Source: Runella slithyformis DSM 19594 | GTDB lineage: Bacteria; Bacteroidota; Bacteroidia; Cytophagales; Spirosomataceae | Assembly (NCBI RefSeq): GCF_000218895.1 | Contig: NC_015703.1 | Coordinates: forward strand, 3,299,001 to 3,363,000 | Direction: 5' to 3' | DNA length: 64,000 bases | Shown: piece by piece, positions 1 to 8,090 of the stretch | Layout of the letters: every line of letters starts with the position of its first letter | Position numbering within the stretch: position 1 is the stretch's first letter | Notes under the pieces: model-generated | Databases searched by the model: none | What the model was told of the DNA's origin: nothing | What the model saw: only the letters and a program-made list of their open reading frames with translations | Position numbers and translations under genes: made by a program

Positions 1-1
1 A

Positions 2-1423
2 GTCGACTCTTCGTTGGCTTCCCTCCTCACGTACCCATTGGGCGACCCGACCTATATTAATCCCGAAACGGGCAAGCCCGCTTTTGACGCGCATAATTTT
101 CTCAACAACTGGCCGCAATGGTTTGGCGATTACCCCCAACACATCGGCTGGGTCATCGGAGCGGTGTCAGGCATCACTTTTTACTTTATTCGTTTTGGAA
201 AATTTCGTGACGGCTCTTCCCTTATTGCGTACATGGCCGGCGGCTGGATTATCTCTTTCCTGATTTTTCCCGTGCTGGGCAGCCTGTTCTTTACCGACTT
301 CGGCGGCCTGCGCATGACGCCGCCCCGCAGCGACGACTGGGCAGGTATTACGGGCGTTTTTGTGGGGATGACCCTCTGGATGCAACGAAACAATTATTGG
401 GCCGTGGCCTATGCGTCGGTAGTGAGCGGCACGATCGGCGGGTTGGGCTTTTCGGGAATTCAGTGGATCAAACAACTACTGATGGCTCCCGGCAACCCGC
501 GTATTCTTGCGGAAGCTTCTCTGTCGAGCGAGACCTATCAGAAAAACCTGACGGAGTGGGCACATTGGCAACAGCAAAATTGGCACAGCTTCCTGGAACA
601 AAGCTACGGCTTCATCAACGGCATTGCCATCGCGACGGTGTTGGCGCTCATAGCCACTCGCCTTCCGATCCATTCTCCTTCGTCGCGGGCGAAGCAGCCC
701 GGCGAAAAATGGGCGTTGGGTTTCACGACGGTATTTGTCCTGCTCGGCATTCCGTACGTCAATGTGTTTAAGAACGTAAAAGAATGGAGCGACCAACTCC
801 GCCCCGAAGCCTGGAAGCAAGTCATCCTGCGGCCCGACGGGACCGAAGAAACCCTGCCGGCGCTTTGGGATGTGCCTTACATCGGTCGGCTTCCCCACGT
901 GGATTTTCTGCACCTTACCCCCGAAGGTTGGTTTAACCTGACGTGGCTGCTGCTCACCGGCATGTTTGCGCTCGTCATCAGAAGGCATTTTCAGGACCCC
1001 TTGGCGCTGATTCCGAAAACGTGGTTGGGCAAAGGTCAACTGCTGTTTCTGCTCTTATTGTGGGTCATGATCATCGGCAATTTTGAGCGCGCCCTGGTTG
1101 GCTGGGACCCTTCCCGGCTGCTGACCGAATGGGTCATTACGGTCAACGCAATCATTGCCACGCTGTTGGTGCTGACGTTGGCCGGAGAAAAAGAACCGTT
1201 GGTCACCGGTAACCTTGTCTCTTTTGCGCCTTTGTACAAAAAGGCCCGATGGATGGCCGTAGGGGCCGTGGCCCTATCAAGTGTTTTTTTCCTCATAACC
1301 AATCGCGCTGTGTATCACTATCCTGCCTACGAAAAACTCGACAAAAAATACTATTTTACGCGTTTTGGACCGGAAGCGGCGTGGCGGTCCAAACCTAATC
1401 TTAAAAATGCCCAACATAAATGA
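2..1423 (+). CDS. Multi-pass membrane protein, probably 5'-truncated by window edge
   Basis: The reading frame is open to the left edge. The first in-frame start is only a TTG at 14, so the true start may lie outside. About ten hydrophobic segments are visible, for example around residues 44-61, 70-93, 128-152, 231-251, 307-323, 344-359, 370-390 and 411-429 counted from the TTG, so it is an inner-membrane protein. The segment after residue 150 is rich in Trp and Gln and looks extramembranous. I do not recognise the family and assign no function. It ends 52 bp before an oxidoreductase gene on the same strand, so co-transcription is possible. Confidence 0.7.
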   Translation, partial: VDSSLASLLTYPLGDPTYINPETGKPAFDAHNFLNNWPQWFGDYPQHIGWVIGAVSGITFYFIRFGKFRDGSSLIAYMAGGWIISFLIFPVLGSLFFTDFGGLRMTPPRSDDWAGITGVFVGMTLWMQRNNYWAVAYASVVSGTIGGLGFSGIQWIKQLLMAPGNPRILAEASLSSETYQKNLTEWAHWQQQNWHSFLEQSYGFINGIAIATVLALIATRLPIHSPSSRAKQPGEKWALGFTTVFVLLGIPYVNVFKNVKEWSDQLRPEAWKQVILRPDGTEETLPALWDVPYIGRLPHVDFLHLTPEGWFNLTWLLLTGMFALVIRRHFQDPLALIPKTWLGKGQLLFLLLLWVMIIGNFERALVGWDPSRLLTEWVITVNAIIATLLVLTLAGEKEPLVTGNLVSFAPLYKKARWMAVGAVALSSVFFLITNRAVYHYPAYEKLDKKYYFTRFGPEAAWRSKPNLKNAQHK

Positions 1424-1475
1424 TTGTCAATCTGCGATGGATGATTAGGCATTCTACTTTGATAATAAAAGACCA

Positions 1476-2468
1476 ATGACCAATATGAAAGAAATTAAAT
1501 GGGGAATGATAGGCTGCGGCAACGTAACGGAAAAGAAAAGCGGCCCGGCGTTCAGCAAGGTACCCCATTCATCCTTGGTGGCCGTCATGGGCCGAAGCGC
1601 CGAAAAAGCTGCCGATTACGCCCAACGCCATGGTGTACCCAAATGGTATACGAGTGTAGACGACCTCATCAACGACCCTGAAGTCAACGCCGTCTACATC
1701 GCTACCCCGCCCGACGTACACCTTGAATACGCCACCAAAGCCATGAAAGCAGGCAAAGCCGTGTACGTAGAAAAGCCCATGGCGCGCAATGCGGCCGAAT
1801 GCGAAGCCATGAACCAAGTAAGCCGAGAAACGGGCGTGCCGCTTTTTGTGGCGTATTACCGTCGTACATTGCCTTATTTTGTAAAACTCAAAGAACTCAT
1901 TGACCAAAAGATCATCGGTGATATTCGGTTGGTCACGGTTCAAATTCACTACAATCCTTATTCCGAGGAAATTGGCGAAAATGCCCAACCGCGCTGGCGC
2001 GTAGACCCTGCCGTTTCGGGCGGCGGACATTTCCACGATCTGGCTTCGCACCAATTTGACTTTCTGGAATACGTGCTCGGCCCCATCAAATCGGCACAGG
2101 GCATGGCCCGAAACCAAGCCGGCTTGTACGAAGCCGACGACATCGTGGTGGCCAATTTTGAATTTGAATCGGGGGTACTGGGCACGGGAAGCTGGTGTTA
2201 TACCCTTAATAAAGAACAACGCCTCGACGAAGCCCAGCTTATTGGTTCCAAAGGCAAGATCACGTTCTCATTTTTCGAACGCTTTATCATCAAAGTAGAA
2301 GCCGTCGACGCCATCGGCGAATATCTGATTCCGTATCCGGAACACGTCCAGCAGCCTCTCATCAATACGATCGTACAGGAATTAAGAGGCGAAGGCAAAT
2401 GCCCCAGCACGGGCGAGACAGGCGCGAGAGCGAATTCTATCATGGATCTGATTGCGAAGGACGAATGA
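1476..2468 (+). CDS. Gfo/Idh/MocA family oxidoreductase
   Basis: NAD(P)-dependent dehydrogenase of the glucose-fructose oxidoreductase/inositol dehydrogenase family, 330 aa, usual length. The N-terminal Rossmann motif is MIGCGNVTEKKSG (near residues 11-23). The family EKP motif is in VYVEKPMARN (about residue 98), where the Lys contributes to catalysis. The C-terminal alpha/beta domain starts around residue 125 and includes GGGHFHDLASHQ, with the His expected at the sugar site. No signal peptide, so it is cytoplasmic. The substrate cannot be read from sequence; sugars, inositols or sugar-derived alcohols are usual. Start ATG 1476; an in-frame ATG at 1485 is an alternative. Confidence 0.9.
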   Translation: MTNMKEIKWGMIGCGNVTEKKSGPAFSKVPHSSLVAVMGRSAEKAADYAQRHGVPKWYTSVDDLINDPEVNAVYIATPPDVHLEYATKAMKAGKAVYVEKPMARNAAECEAMNQVSRETGVPLFVAYYRRTLPYFVKLKELIDQKIIGDIRLVTVQIHYNPYSEEIGENAQPRWRVDPAVSGGGHFHDLASHQFDFLEYVLGPIKSAQGMARNQAGLYEADDIVVANFEFESGVLGTGSWCYTLNKEQRLDEAQLIGSKGKITFSFFERFIIKVEAVDAIGEYLIPYPEHVQQPLINTIVQELRGEGKCPSTGETGARANSIMDLIAKDE

Positions 2469-2558
2469 TTCGAATGACGAGTTACGAATGACGACGGGGC
2501 CGGCCATCCGGTGACGAATCCATTTTTGTTATCCAACTATTTTAAAATACCCTTCCGT

Positions 2559-4208
2559 GTGAAGAAAGAACACTTATTGTTACTTGTTTTTTTGGTCCAC
2601 TCCCTTGCCTGGGCTCAATCACCCAAAAAACCGAAATCAACTCCCCCGTTGGCGCGTCCTAAGCTGGTGGTGGGAATTGTGGTTGACCAGATGCGATATG
2701 ATTACCTCTATCGGTATTATGACAAATACAGCGAAGGGGGCTTCAAACGGCTGCTCAACGGCGGTTTCAACTGCCGCAACAACCATTACCCCTACGCCCT
2801 GACCGTCACGGCGGCGGGCCACGCGGCCATCTATACCGGCTCCCTTCCGGCCATCAACGGCATTGTCGGAAATGATTGGTACGATACGGAGGCCGACCGG
2901 ACCGTGTACTGCGTAGAAGATACAACCGTCAAAATCGTAGGCAGCTCCAATACGTCGGCGGGCAAAATGTCGCCGCGCAACCTGCTCACCAGCACCGTGA
3001 CCGACCAACTGCGGATTGCCAATAACTTCCGTTCCAAGACCATCGGCGTTGCGATCAAAGACCGTGGTTCCATCCTTCCTGCGGGACATACCGCCACGGG
3101 TGCGTATTGGTACGATTCCAAAACGGGAAACTGGGTCACGAGCACCTTCTACACCCAGGAGTTACCCCAATGGGTGAGCGACCTCAACGCCCGTAAACTC
3201 CCCGCCGAATACACCAAAAACGGCTGGAAAACCCTGCTGCCCATCGAAGCCTACACCGAAAGCACCCCCGACGATCAGCCTTACGAAACCAAACTCGCCG
3301 GGGCCGCCAAACCCGTTTTTCCCTACGAATTGGTCGGACAGGCAGGCAGTGCCTTTGGGGCGGTGACCTCTACTCCCTGGGGCAACACCATGACCAAAGA
3401 CATGGCGATTGCGGCTCTCAAAGGTGAAAGCCTGGGTAAGGGCAAAGACACCGATTTTCTGGCCATCAGCTTCTCCACGCCCGACCGCATCGGCCACGCC
3501 TTTGGGCCCAATTCCGTCGAGCAGGAAGATATTTACCTGCGTCTTGATCTCGAATTCGCCGATCTGCTTTCGACACTGGACGCGTGGGTGGGAAAGGATA
3601 ACTACACCGTTTTTCTCAGCGCTGACCACGGGGCCATGGACGTGCCGGCCTTTTGGCAGCAGCATAAATTACCGGCCGGGTTGATTGACGTCAACCTTTT
3701 GTATTCAACCCTCAAAAAAGCCATGAACGATGCCTTCGGCGAAGGGAAATACATTGTCGGCAGCGAGAATTACCAGCTTTACTTCAATAAGGCGCTCTTG
3801 AAAGAAAAGAAAATTTCGCAGGAAGCGGCGTACCGGGTGGTGCGCGAGGCGCTGTTACCGATGAAGGGCATCGCGGAGGTGCTCAACTTAAAAAGCCTGC
3901 ATACGGCCGACATAAACTCTTATCAGTTGGAACTTTATAAAAACAACGTCAACGTCAAACGCAGCGGTGATGTGCAGATTGTGGTCCAATCGGGATGGTT
4001 TGCGGGCGACGGCATCGGCACCGACCACGGCACACCCAACAACTACGATACGCACGTGCCCTTCGTGCTGTATGGCTGGGGCGTAAAGCCCGGCGAAACG
4101 CTGCGCAGAACCAGCATCGCCGACATTGCCCCCACGATTTCAGCCCTGTTGCACATATTACCGCCGAGCGGCAACGTAGGAAATCCCGTCATGGAAGCAC
4201 TTAAATAA
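2559..4208 (+). CDS. Alkaline phosphatase family protein, PafA-like
   Basis: Secreted metal-dependent phosphomonoesterase of the alkaline phosphatase/NPP superfamily. The frame opens at a GTG at 2511, but the GTG at 2559 is preferred because it gives a clean signal peptide (KKEHLLLLVFLVHSLAWA, cleavage before Q). From that start, D43 in VVDQM is the first metal ligand. T84 in VTAAGHAAIYTG aligns with the Thr nucleophile. Later metal ligands are in TPDRIGHAFGP, SADHGAM and GTDHGTPNNYDTH. The overall order matches PafA of Flavobacteriia, a phosphate-scavenging periplasmic enzyme. Another secreted phosphatase gene follows. Substrate preference (mono- or diester) is inferred from the family only. 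Confidence 0.85.
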   Translation: MKKEHLLLLVFLVHSLAWAQSPKKPKSTPPLARPKLVVGIVVDQMRYDYLYRYYDKYSEGGFKRLLNGGFNCRNNHYPYALTVTAAGHAAIYTGSLPAINGIVGNDWYDTEADRTVYCVEDTTVKIVGSSNTSAGKMSPRNLLTSTVTDQLRIANNFRSKTIGVAIKDRGSILPAGHTATGAYWYDSKTGNWVTSTFYTQELPQWVSDLNARKLPAEYTKNGWKTLLPIEAYTESTPDDQPYETKLAGAAKPVFPYELVGQAGSAFGAVTSTPWGNTMTKDMAIAALKGESLGKGKDTDFLAISFSTPDRIGHAFGPNSVEQEDIYLRLDLEFADLLSTLDAWVGKDNYTVFLSADHGAMDVPAFWQQHKLPAGLIDVNLLYSTLKKAMNDAFGEGKYIVGSENYQLYFNKALLKEKKISQEAAYRVVREALLPMKGIAEVLNLKSLHTADINSYQLELYKNNVNVKRSGDVQIVVQSGWFAGDGIGTDHGTPNNYDTHVPFVLYGWGVKPGETLRRTSIADIAPTISALLHILPPSGNVGNPVMEALK

Positions 4209-4268
4209 CTTTTTACACCGATTTAATACCAAAAAGTCGATACTGTAAATAATCCGTTGATTTCGGTT

Positions 4269-4311
4269 AGTGAGAACACCGGCGGTGATTGCCGTGGTAA
4301 GTGTCCTCACT
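4269..4311 (+). terminator. Inverted repeat after the PafA-like gene
   Basis: Arms AGTGAGAACAC and GTGTCCTCACT pair at 10 of 11 positions. The inner loop also holds a weaker CGGC/GCCG pairing. There is no clear T-run after it, so it may be a terminator or only an mRNA 3' hairpin. Confidence 0.35.
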
Positions 4312-4493
4312 GACCACTTTCGACCAATTACCGGCAAAGGATTATGTACAGCATCTAAAAATCTGCGGGAAACCCAAAGCCCTGATTATTATAAAATTAA
4401 GCATTTGATAACAGAGTAAACATCAAAATGCCGGCCTTATACAGTAAGTTTGACATTTAAGTAATTCCCTTACGTTTCTAACAACCAACCCCT

Positions 4494-5879
4494 ATGAAAA
4501 ATCTTTCCCTTGTTTTCACCCTTGCCTGTGGATTAATTGCTTTGACCGGCAATGCCCAAACCCACAAGCCCTACACGCCCACGCGGTTTCCCGACCGCGT
4601 TATTTTGGGCTGGCAGGGCAACCCCGCCACGTCTCAATCCGTCAACTGGCGTACGGACTCCTCCGTGGTGGCATCCGTGGGGGCCATTCACGAAGCGGAT
4701 GCAGGCCCGGATTTTGTCAAAAAAGCCACCGTTGTACCGGCCACTACCGAAACGGTGCTGCTGGAAGGCAGACGTATTAAATATCATTCCGTCCACTTCA
4801 AAGACCTCAAGCCCGATACCAAATACGCCTACCGCGTCGGTGCAGGCGAGCAGTGGAGCGAGTGGTTTCACTTCAAAACCGCCAAAGACACACCGGCCCC
4901 TTTTTCATTTATCTACTTCGGCGATGCCCAAAACGACATTCGTTCGATGTGGTCACGGGCCATACGCGGGGCGTATTCGGCGATGCCTTCCGTTAACTTA
5001 ATGATTCACGCGGGGGATCTGATCACCACCTCCAACGCCGACTGGCAGTGGGGTGAGTGGTTTGAAGCGGGCGGCTGGATCACGGGCATGGTGCCGACCC
5101 TGGCTTCGCCCGGCAACCATGAGTATTTTAAAGATGCCACCGGGAAAGGTCGCGTGTCGATGCACTGGCGACCGTCGTTTGTCTTACCTGAAAACGGCCC
5201 CGACCAACTCAAAGAGACCGCTTATTATTTTGATTACCAAGGCGTTCGTTTTATTTCGCTGGACTCGCAGGGAGCCTTGCTGGACTCTGCCGTGATGGAT
5301 GCGCAGGCCGAATGGCTGGTGGGGGTGTTGAGCAACAATCCCAACAAATGGACTGTGGCGGTACACCATCACCCTATTTATTCAACCGCGACAGGGCGCA
5401 ACAACGACGAATGGCGCGTAAAAATGGAGCCGATCTACAAAAAATACAACGTTGATCTGGTTTTACAGGGCCACGACCATACCTACGGACGCGGTCTGAA
5501 CATGCCTTTGGGACAGAGCCGCAAACACCCCGACGGGCCCATTTACGTGGTGTCGGTCAGCGGGCCCAAAATGTACACGATCGGTTTGCAGGATTGGATG
5601 GACCGCGCGGGTTCCAACACGCAGTTGTACCAGATCATTACGGTAGACGGCAATAAGCTTTCGTACAAATCCTACACTGTGACGGGCGAGTTGTACGATG
5701 TCTTTGACCTGACCAAAAATGCCAAGGGCCGCAATACGCTCATCGACAAATCGCCCACCTTAGCACCCGAGCGACTGGCCTTGCCTCCCGAATACCAAAC
5801 CCGTTTTAAACCCGAACAACTGGAAGAATACAACAATCGATTTAAGGAGTATAAAAAACGAAAAGAAGGGAAGAAGTAA
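4494..5879 (+). CDS. Purple acid phosphatase-like metallophosphoesterase
   Basis: Secreted metallophosphoesterase, 461 aa. The signal peptide is MKNLSLVFTLACGLIALTGNAQ. An N-terminal fibronectin-like beta-sandwich (about 35-125) is typical of purple acid phosphatases. The dinuclear metal motifs then appear in order: FGDAQND (about 141), HAGDL (about 173), SPGNHEYF (about 206), VHHHPIYS (about 290) and LQGHDHTYGRG (about 327). The extra Tyr motif of true purple enzymes is not clearly visible, so the metal content is uncertain. A TAAGTTTG box lies at 4445-4452, a possible -7 element. Together with the preceding gene it suggests organic phosphate scavenging; no pho operator was identified. Confidence 0.88.
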   Translation: MKNLSLVFTLACGLIALTGNAQTHKPYTPTRFPDRVILGWQGNPATSQSVNWRTDSSVVASVGAIHEADAGPDFVKKATVVPATTETVLLEGRRIKYHSVHFKDLKPDTKYAYRVGAGEQWSEWFHFKTAKDTPAPFSFIYFGDAQNDIRSMWSRAIRGAYSAMPSVNLMIHAGDLITTSNADWQWGEWFEAGGWITGMVPTLASPGNHEYFKDATGKGRVSMHWRPSFVLPENGPDQLKETAYYFDYQGVRFISLDSQGALLDSAVMDAQAEWLVGVLSNNPNKWTVAVHHHPIYSTATGRNNDEWRVKMEPIYKKYNVDLVLQGHDHTYGRGLNMPLGQSRKHPDGPIYVVSVSGPKMYTIGLQDWMDRAGSNTQLYQIITVDGNKLSYKSYTVTGELYDVFDLTKNAKGRNTLIDKSPTLAPERLALPPEYQTRFKPEQLEEYNNRFKEYKKRKEGKK

Positions 5880-5891
5880 GTTTATTTTATT

Positions 5892-5932
5892 CAAGGCAAA
5901 AGTGATTGGGCAGACCGATTGCTTTTGCCTTG
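5892..5932 (+). terminator. Putative terminator after phosphatase gene
   Basis: A perfect 11-bp stem, CAAGGCAAAAG and CTTTTGCCTTG, starts 13 nt after the phosphatase stop codon. The T-run is weak (TGATCGTT). Confidence 0.55.
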
Positions 5933-6292
5933 ATCGTTCCTTACTTGCGTGAACTTGTCATATCGGTAGTTTCGTATTGGGTTTAGACTGCTAAATAAAG
6001 CAATTCGGAATGAGATAAGCCTTGTCATTTAAAGGCTAATGTTTAAACTAATTTCGTCAATTAAATAGGTTGGGGGTTTCCATCAGTGTAAATGGAATAG
6101 GCACGTCTCTATCGACTGTGCGCGACTCAGAGCTGAGGGCTTCAATTTCCAAATTTCGGTTTACAGGTCGAACGCCCTAATTGAGGAATATTTAAAATAA
6201 CTGAGAAATAGTATACTTTTACGGGCTACGTATACATGTTAAGTTTTCAAGTCATGACAAGTCATAACGGGAGATGTACAACGGGGACTCTA
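5933..6292. other. Gene-free stretch, left edge of accessory island
   Basis: No credible coding frame. Base composition turns AT-rich here compared with the phosphatase genes. Nothing was recognised until the hairpin repeat begins at about 6293. Confidence 0.5.
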
Positions 6293-6446
6293 CCCTTCTC
6301 CTCTAACTCCACGCTTTGGCGTGGGGCATGAAACATGGGGCAGCGTATGGGCTTTAGCCCTGACAGTTTTGGGTTGGGACTTACCGTGTTACAAACACTC
6401 TATTTATTTTGGTACGAAGTCTCCCGTTGGAAGACTACGCACAACG
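6293..6446. repeat. Hairpin-rich dispersed repeat, copy A
   Basis: About 154 bp. It holds several small palindromes in fixed order: CCACGCTTTGGCGTGG, GGGCTTTAGCCC, GTGTTACAAACAC, and a stem around CTCCCGTTGG followed by AAGACT. The same order recurs at about 6842-6998, 7057-7337 and, without the first palindrome, 7984-8083. The right edge overlaps the stop codon of the small gene that follows. Confidence 0.8.
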
Positions 6447-6668
6447 AAGGAGTTCTTCTTTCAGTTCGGCCAAGAATTGACGGGCATTTGTAGTTTTGAC
6501 TTTACCTTCCTTCAATTTCTTAATGGAATCCAAGCCTCTATGAATAGCAGGAAGCGAAATATCAGTCAGAACCTCTTCCTCGTCTCTGTTAATGAGGGCT
6601 TTTAGTTCAGCTTTTACTTTTTTGGGCAACACCTTGTATTGCTCATATAAGATTTGGGCAGTACTCAT
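6435..6668 (-). CDS. Small hypothetical protein, 77 aa, antitoxin-sized
   Basis: The chosen ATG at 6668 gives MSTAQILYEQYKVLP as the N-terminus; a TTG three codons upstream is less likely. The protein is charged and helical with no membrane segment. Its size and composition (KKVKAELKALIN, then an acidic EEE stretch) resemble small antitoxins encoded upstream of toxins, but no toxin gene follows, so this is only a guess. A TATTTTTG -7 element sits at 6691-6698 on the same strand, 22 nt upstream, which supports expression. The stop codon lies inside repeat copy A. Confidence 0.55.
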   Translation of the reverse strand: MSTAQILYEQYKVLPKKVKAELKALINRDEEEVLTDISLPAIHRGLDSIKKLKEGKVKTTNARQFLAELKEELLRCA

Positions 6669-6690
6669 TAGTTCCAACCATTTTCTACTG

Positions 6691-6698
6691 CAAAAATA
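6691..6698 (-). promoter_or_regulatory. TAnnTTTG -7 element of the 77-aa gene
   Basis: TATTTTTG on the minus strand fits the Bacteroidota -7 consensus. It puts a start site roughly 10-16 nt before the ATG at 6668. No convincing -33 element was seen. Confidence 0.4.
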
Positions 6699-6784
6699 CG
6701 TTTATTGATGCCATATCGGCTTTTTTACCTACAAAACTTACCTGCTGTTTGCTTGGATGATAGCTACTCCTTTATAAGAAATGG

Positions 6785-7146
6785 GATTGACATTCATCTA
6801 AAAGAACAGAGACGTTTATCCGATCGAAGAAGCATTCATCTCCCTTCTCCTTTAACTCCACGCTTTAGCGTGGGGCATGAAAAAAAGGGGTAGCGTATAG
6901 GTTTTAGCCCTGACGATTTTAGATTGGCACTTACCGTGTTACAAATACTCTTTTTATTTTGAGTGCAAAGTTTTCCGTTGGAAGACTCCCCACAACGGGG
7001 ATTGACATTCATCTAAAAGAACAGAGACGTTTATCCGATCGAAGAAGCATTCATCTCCCTTCTCCTTTAACTCCACGCTTTAGCGTGGGGCATGAAAAAA
7101 AGGGGCAGCGAATGGGCTTTAGCCCTGATGGTTTTGGGTTGGCACT
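6785..7146. repeat. Direct tandem duplication, period 215 bp
   Basis: The segment starting GATTGACATTCATCTAAAAG at 6785 starts again at 7000 and is near-identical for at least 110 bp. The duplicated unit holds a 57-bp lead sequence plus a copy of the hairpin repeat. The second unit is interrupted by a MITE at 7147. Two in-frame ORFs across these copies are products of the repeat and not genes. Confidence 0.85.
6842..6998. repeat. Hairpin-rich dispersed repeat, copy B
   Basis: Same palindrome order as copy A: CCACGCTTTAGCGTGG, then TTTTAGCCC (left arm decayed), then GTGTTACAAATAC, then the TTCCGTTGGAAGACT region, ending CACAACGGGG. Confidence 0.8.
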
Positions 7147-7337
7147 GGCTTTGTTGCATGAATCGAATAATGTGCTGTATATCAATTAGTTGCAAAATAA
7201 TGTCAAATTTCTAAATATTTAATTTTCAGGTATTTATAAATATTCGTGCAACAAAGCCGTTGGCACTTACCGTGTTGCAAACACTCTTGTTATTTTGGGT
7301 GCGCAGTCTTCTATCGGAAAACTGCGCGCAACGGGGG
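7057..7337. repeat. Hairpin-rich dispersed repeat, copy C, split by a MITE
   Basis: This copy matches A and B when the 112-bp insertion at 7147-7258 and one 9-bp duplicate are removed. It ends GCGCAACGGGG just before the stop codon of the 158-aa gene. Confidence 0.8.
7147..7258. mobile_element. 112-bp MITE with IS5-type terminal repeats
   Basis: The ends are GGCTTTGTTGCATGAAT and ATTCGTGCAACAAAGCC, a 17-bp terminal inverted repeat with one mismatch. It is flanked by a perfect 9-bp target duplication, GTTGGCACT (7138-7146 and 7259-7267). The core is AT-rich and non-coding. The outer 12 bases are identical to the ends of the IS5-family element at 55763-56919, which also made a 9-bp duplication, so that transposase family probably mobilised it. 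Confidence 0.9.
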
Positions 7338-7340
7338 TAA

Positions 7341-7817
7341 TTACATCCATAGATATTTTATTATTAATTGAATTATTGAAAGCCACTTTTCTGCTAAAAT
7401 AGAGATGATAAAGCCGCCAATAACTCCTATGAAGGTGTAAATAATCTGTAGATTTTGTAATTTTAAGTTTTTTTGGCTAAGCCGTTGAATATCTTCGGTT
7501 AGCCCCCTAATTGACTCTTCATATTTTAGTTTTTCTATTTCCCTTTGTGTCTTTTCGGCTTCAAGCTCTTTTATCTTTTCACTTTTGTTATTTTCATTAT
7601 TAAGTTTTCTAAGATACTCCTGATAACTCCCCGATTCTACCACCTCAAATCCCTTCTGAGAAAGTTTGAATACGCTTTTCTGAGACTCAATAATAAAACC
7701 TTTGGCTTCTAATTCATCTAAAATATGGAAGCCATATTCGTCGTCTTTAGTTGAGACAATAAATTTGTTAATTGATAAATCTCTGAAAATAGTTTCATAT
7801 TTAGAGAAGTCTTTCAT
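7341..7817 (-). CDS. Hypothetical coiled-coil protein with C-terminal membrane anchor
   Basis: 158 aa, AT-rich. Residues 1-70 look like a small winged-helix-like fold (FHILDELEAKGFIIES, FKLSQKGFEVVES). Residues 72-118 form a strong charged coiled coil. Residues about 123-152 are one or two membrane helices (IIYTFIGVIGGFIISI and WLSIIQLIIKYL). I do not recognise the family. It lies alone between repeat copies C and D in the same orientation as the other island genes, which suggests acquisition as a unit. Confidence 0.65.
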   Translation of the reverse strand: MKDFSKYETIFRDLSINKFIVSTKDDEYGFHILDELEAKGFIIESQKSVFKLSQKGFEVVESGSYQEYLRKLNNENNKSEKIKELEAEKTQREIEKLKYEESIRGLTEDIQRLSQKNLKLQNLQIIYTFIGVIGGFIISILAEKWLSIIQLIIKYLWM

Positions 7818-7983
7818 AAAATTTTTAAATTCAAGGTATCTTAAAAATAATTACTATATTTCAAATGCCAACTATCAAATAGAAGCGTTGCGTTTTCTGG
7901 ATTGGTAATCACTGTGCTATTGAGACTTTGTTTATTTGAAGTTCAGGTATCAGATATATTTAATGAGAAAGACAACTAATAAG

Positions 7984-8083
7984 GGGAGCTTTGGCCCTGA
8001 CGATTTTGATTTGGCACTTACCGTGTTACAAACACTCTTTTTATTTCCGATGCGGAGTCTCCCGTTGGAAGACTGCGAACAAT
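7984..8083. repeat. Hairpin-rich dispersed repeat, copy D (5'-truncated)
   Basis: Starts at GGGAGCTTTGGCCC, carries GGCACTTACCGTGTTACAAA and the CTCCCGTTGG/AAGACT stem, and ends just before the stop codon of the lipoprotein gene. The first palindrome (CCACGCTTTAGCGTGG) is missing. Confidence 0.75.
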
Positions 8084-8090
8084 GGCTTGG

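Noticed and set aside
6321-6605. 94-codon plus-strand ORF across repeat copy A
   Set aside because: Runs through the repeat and antisense to the better supported 77-aa gene.
6705-7189. Two similar short plus-strand ORFs sharing a 35-residue stretch
   Set aside because: They are translations of the 215-bp tandem DNA duplication, not independent genes.
6785-7337. Possible CRISPR array
   Set aside because: Only two tandem units of 215 bp without short spacers; no cas genes.
6293-8083. Canonical integron attC sites
   Set aside because: The repeat ends do not fit GTTRRRY or RYYYAAC core sites and no integrase gene is present. The cassette-like layout is kept as a finding, but the attC label is not.
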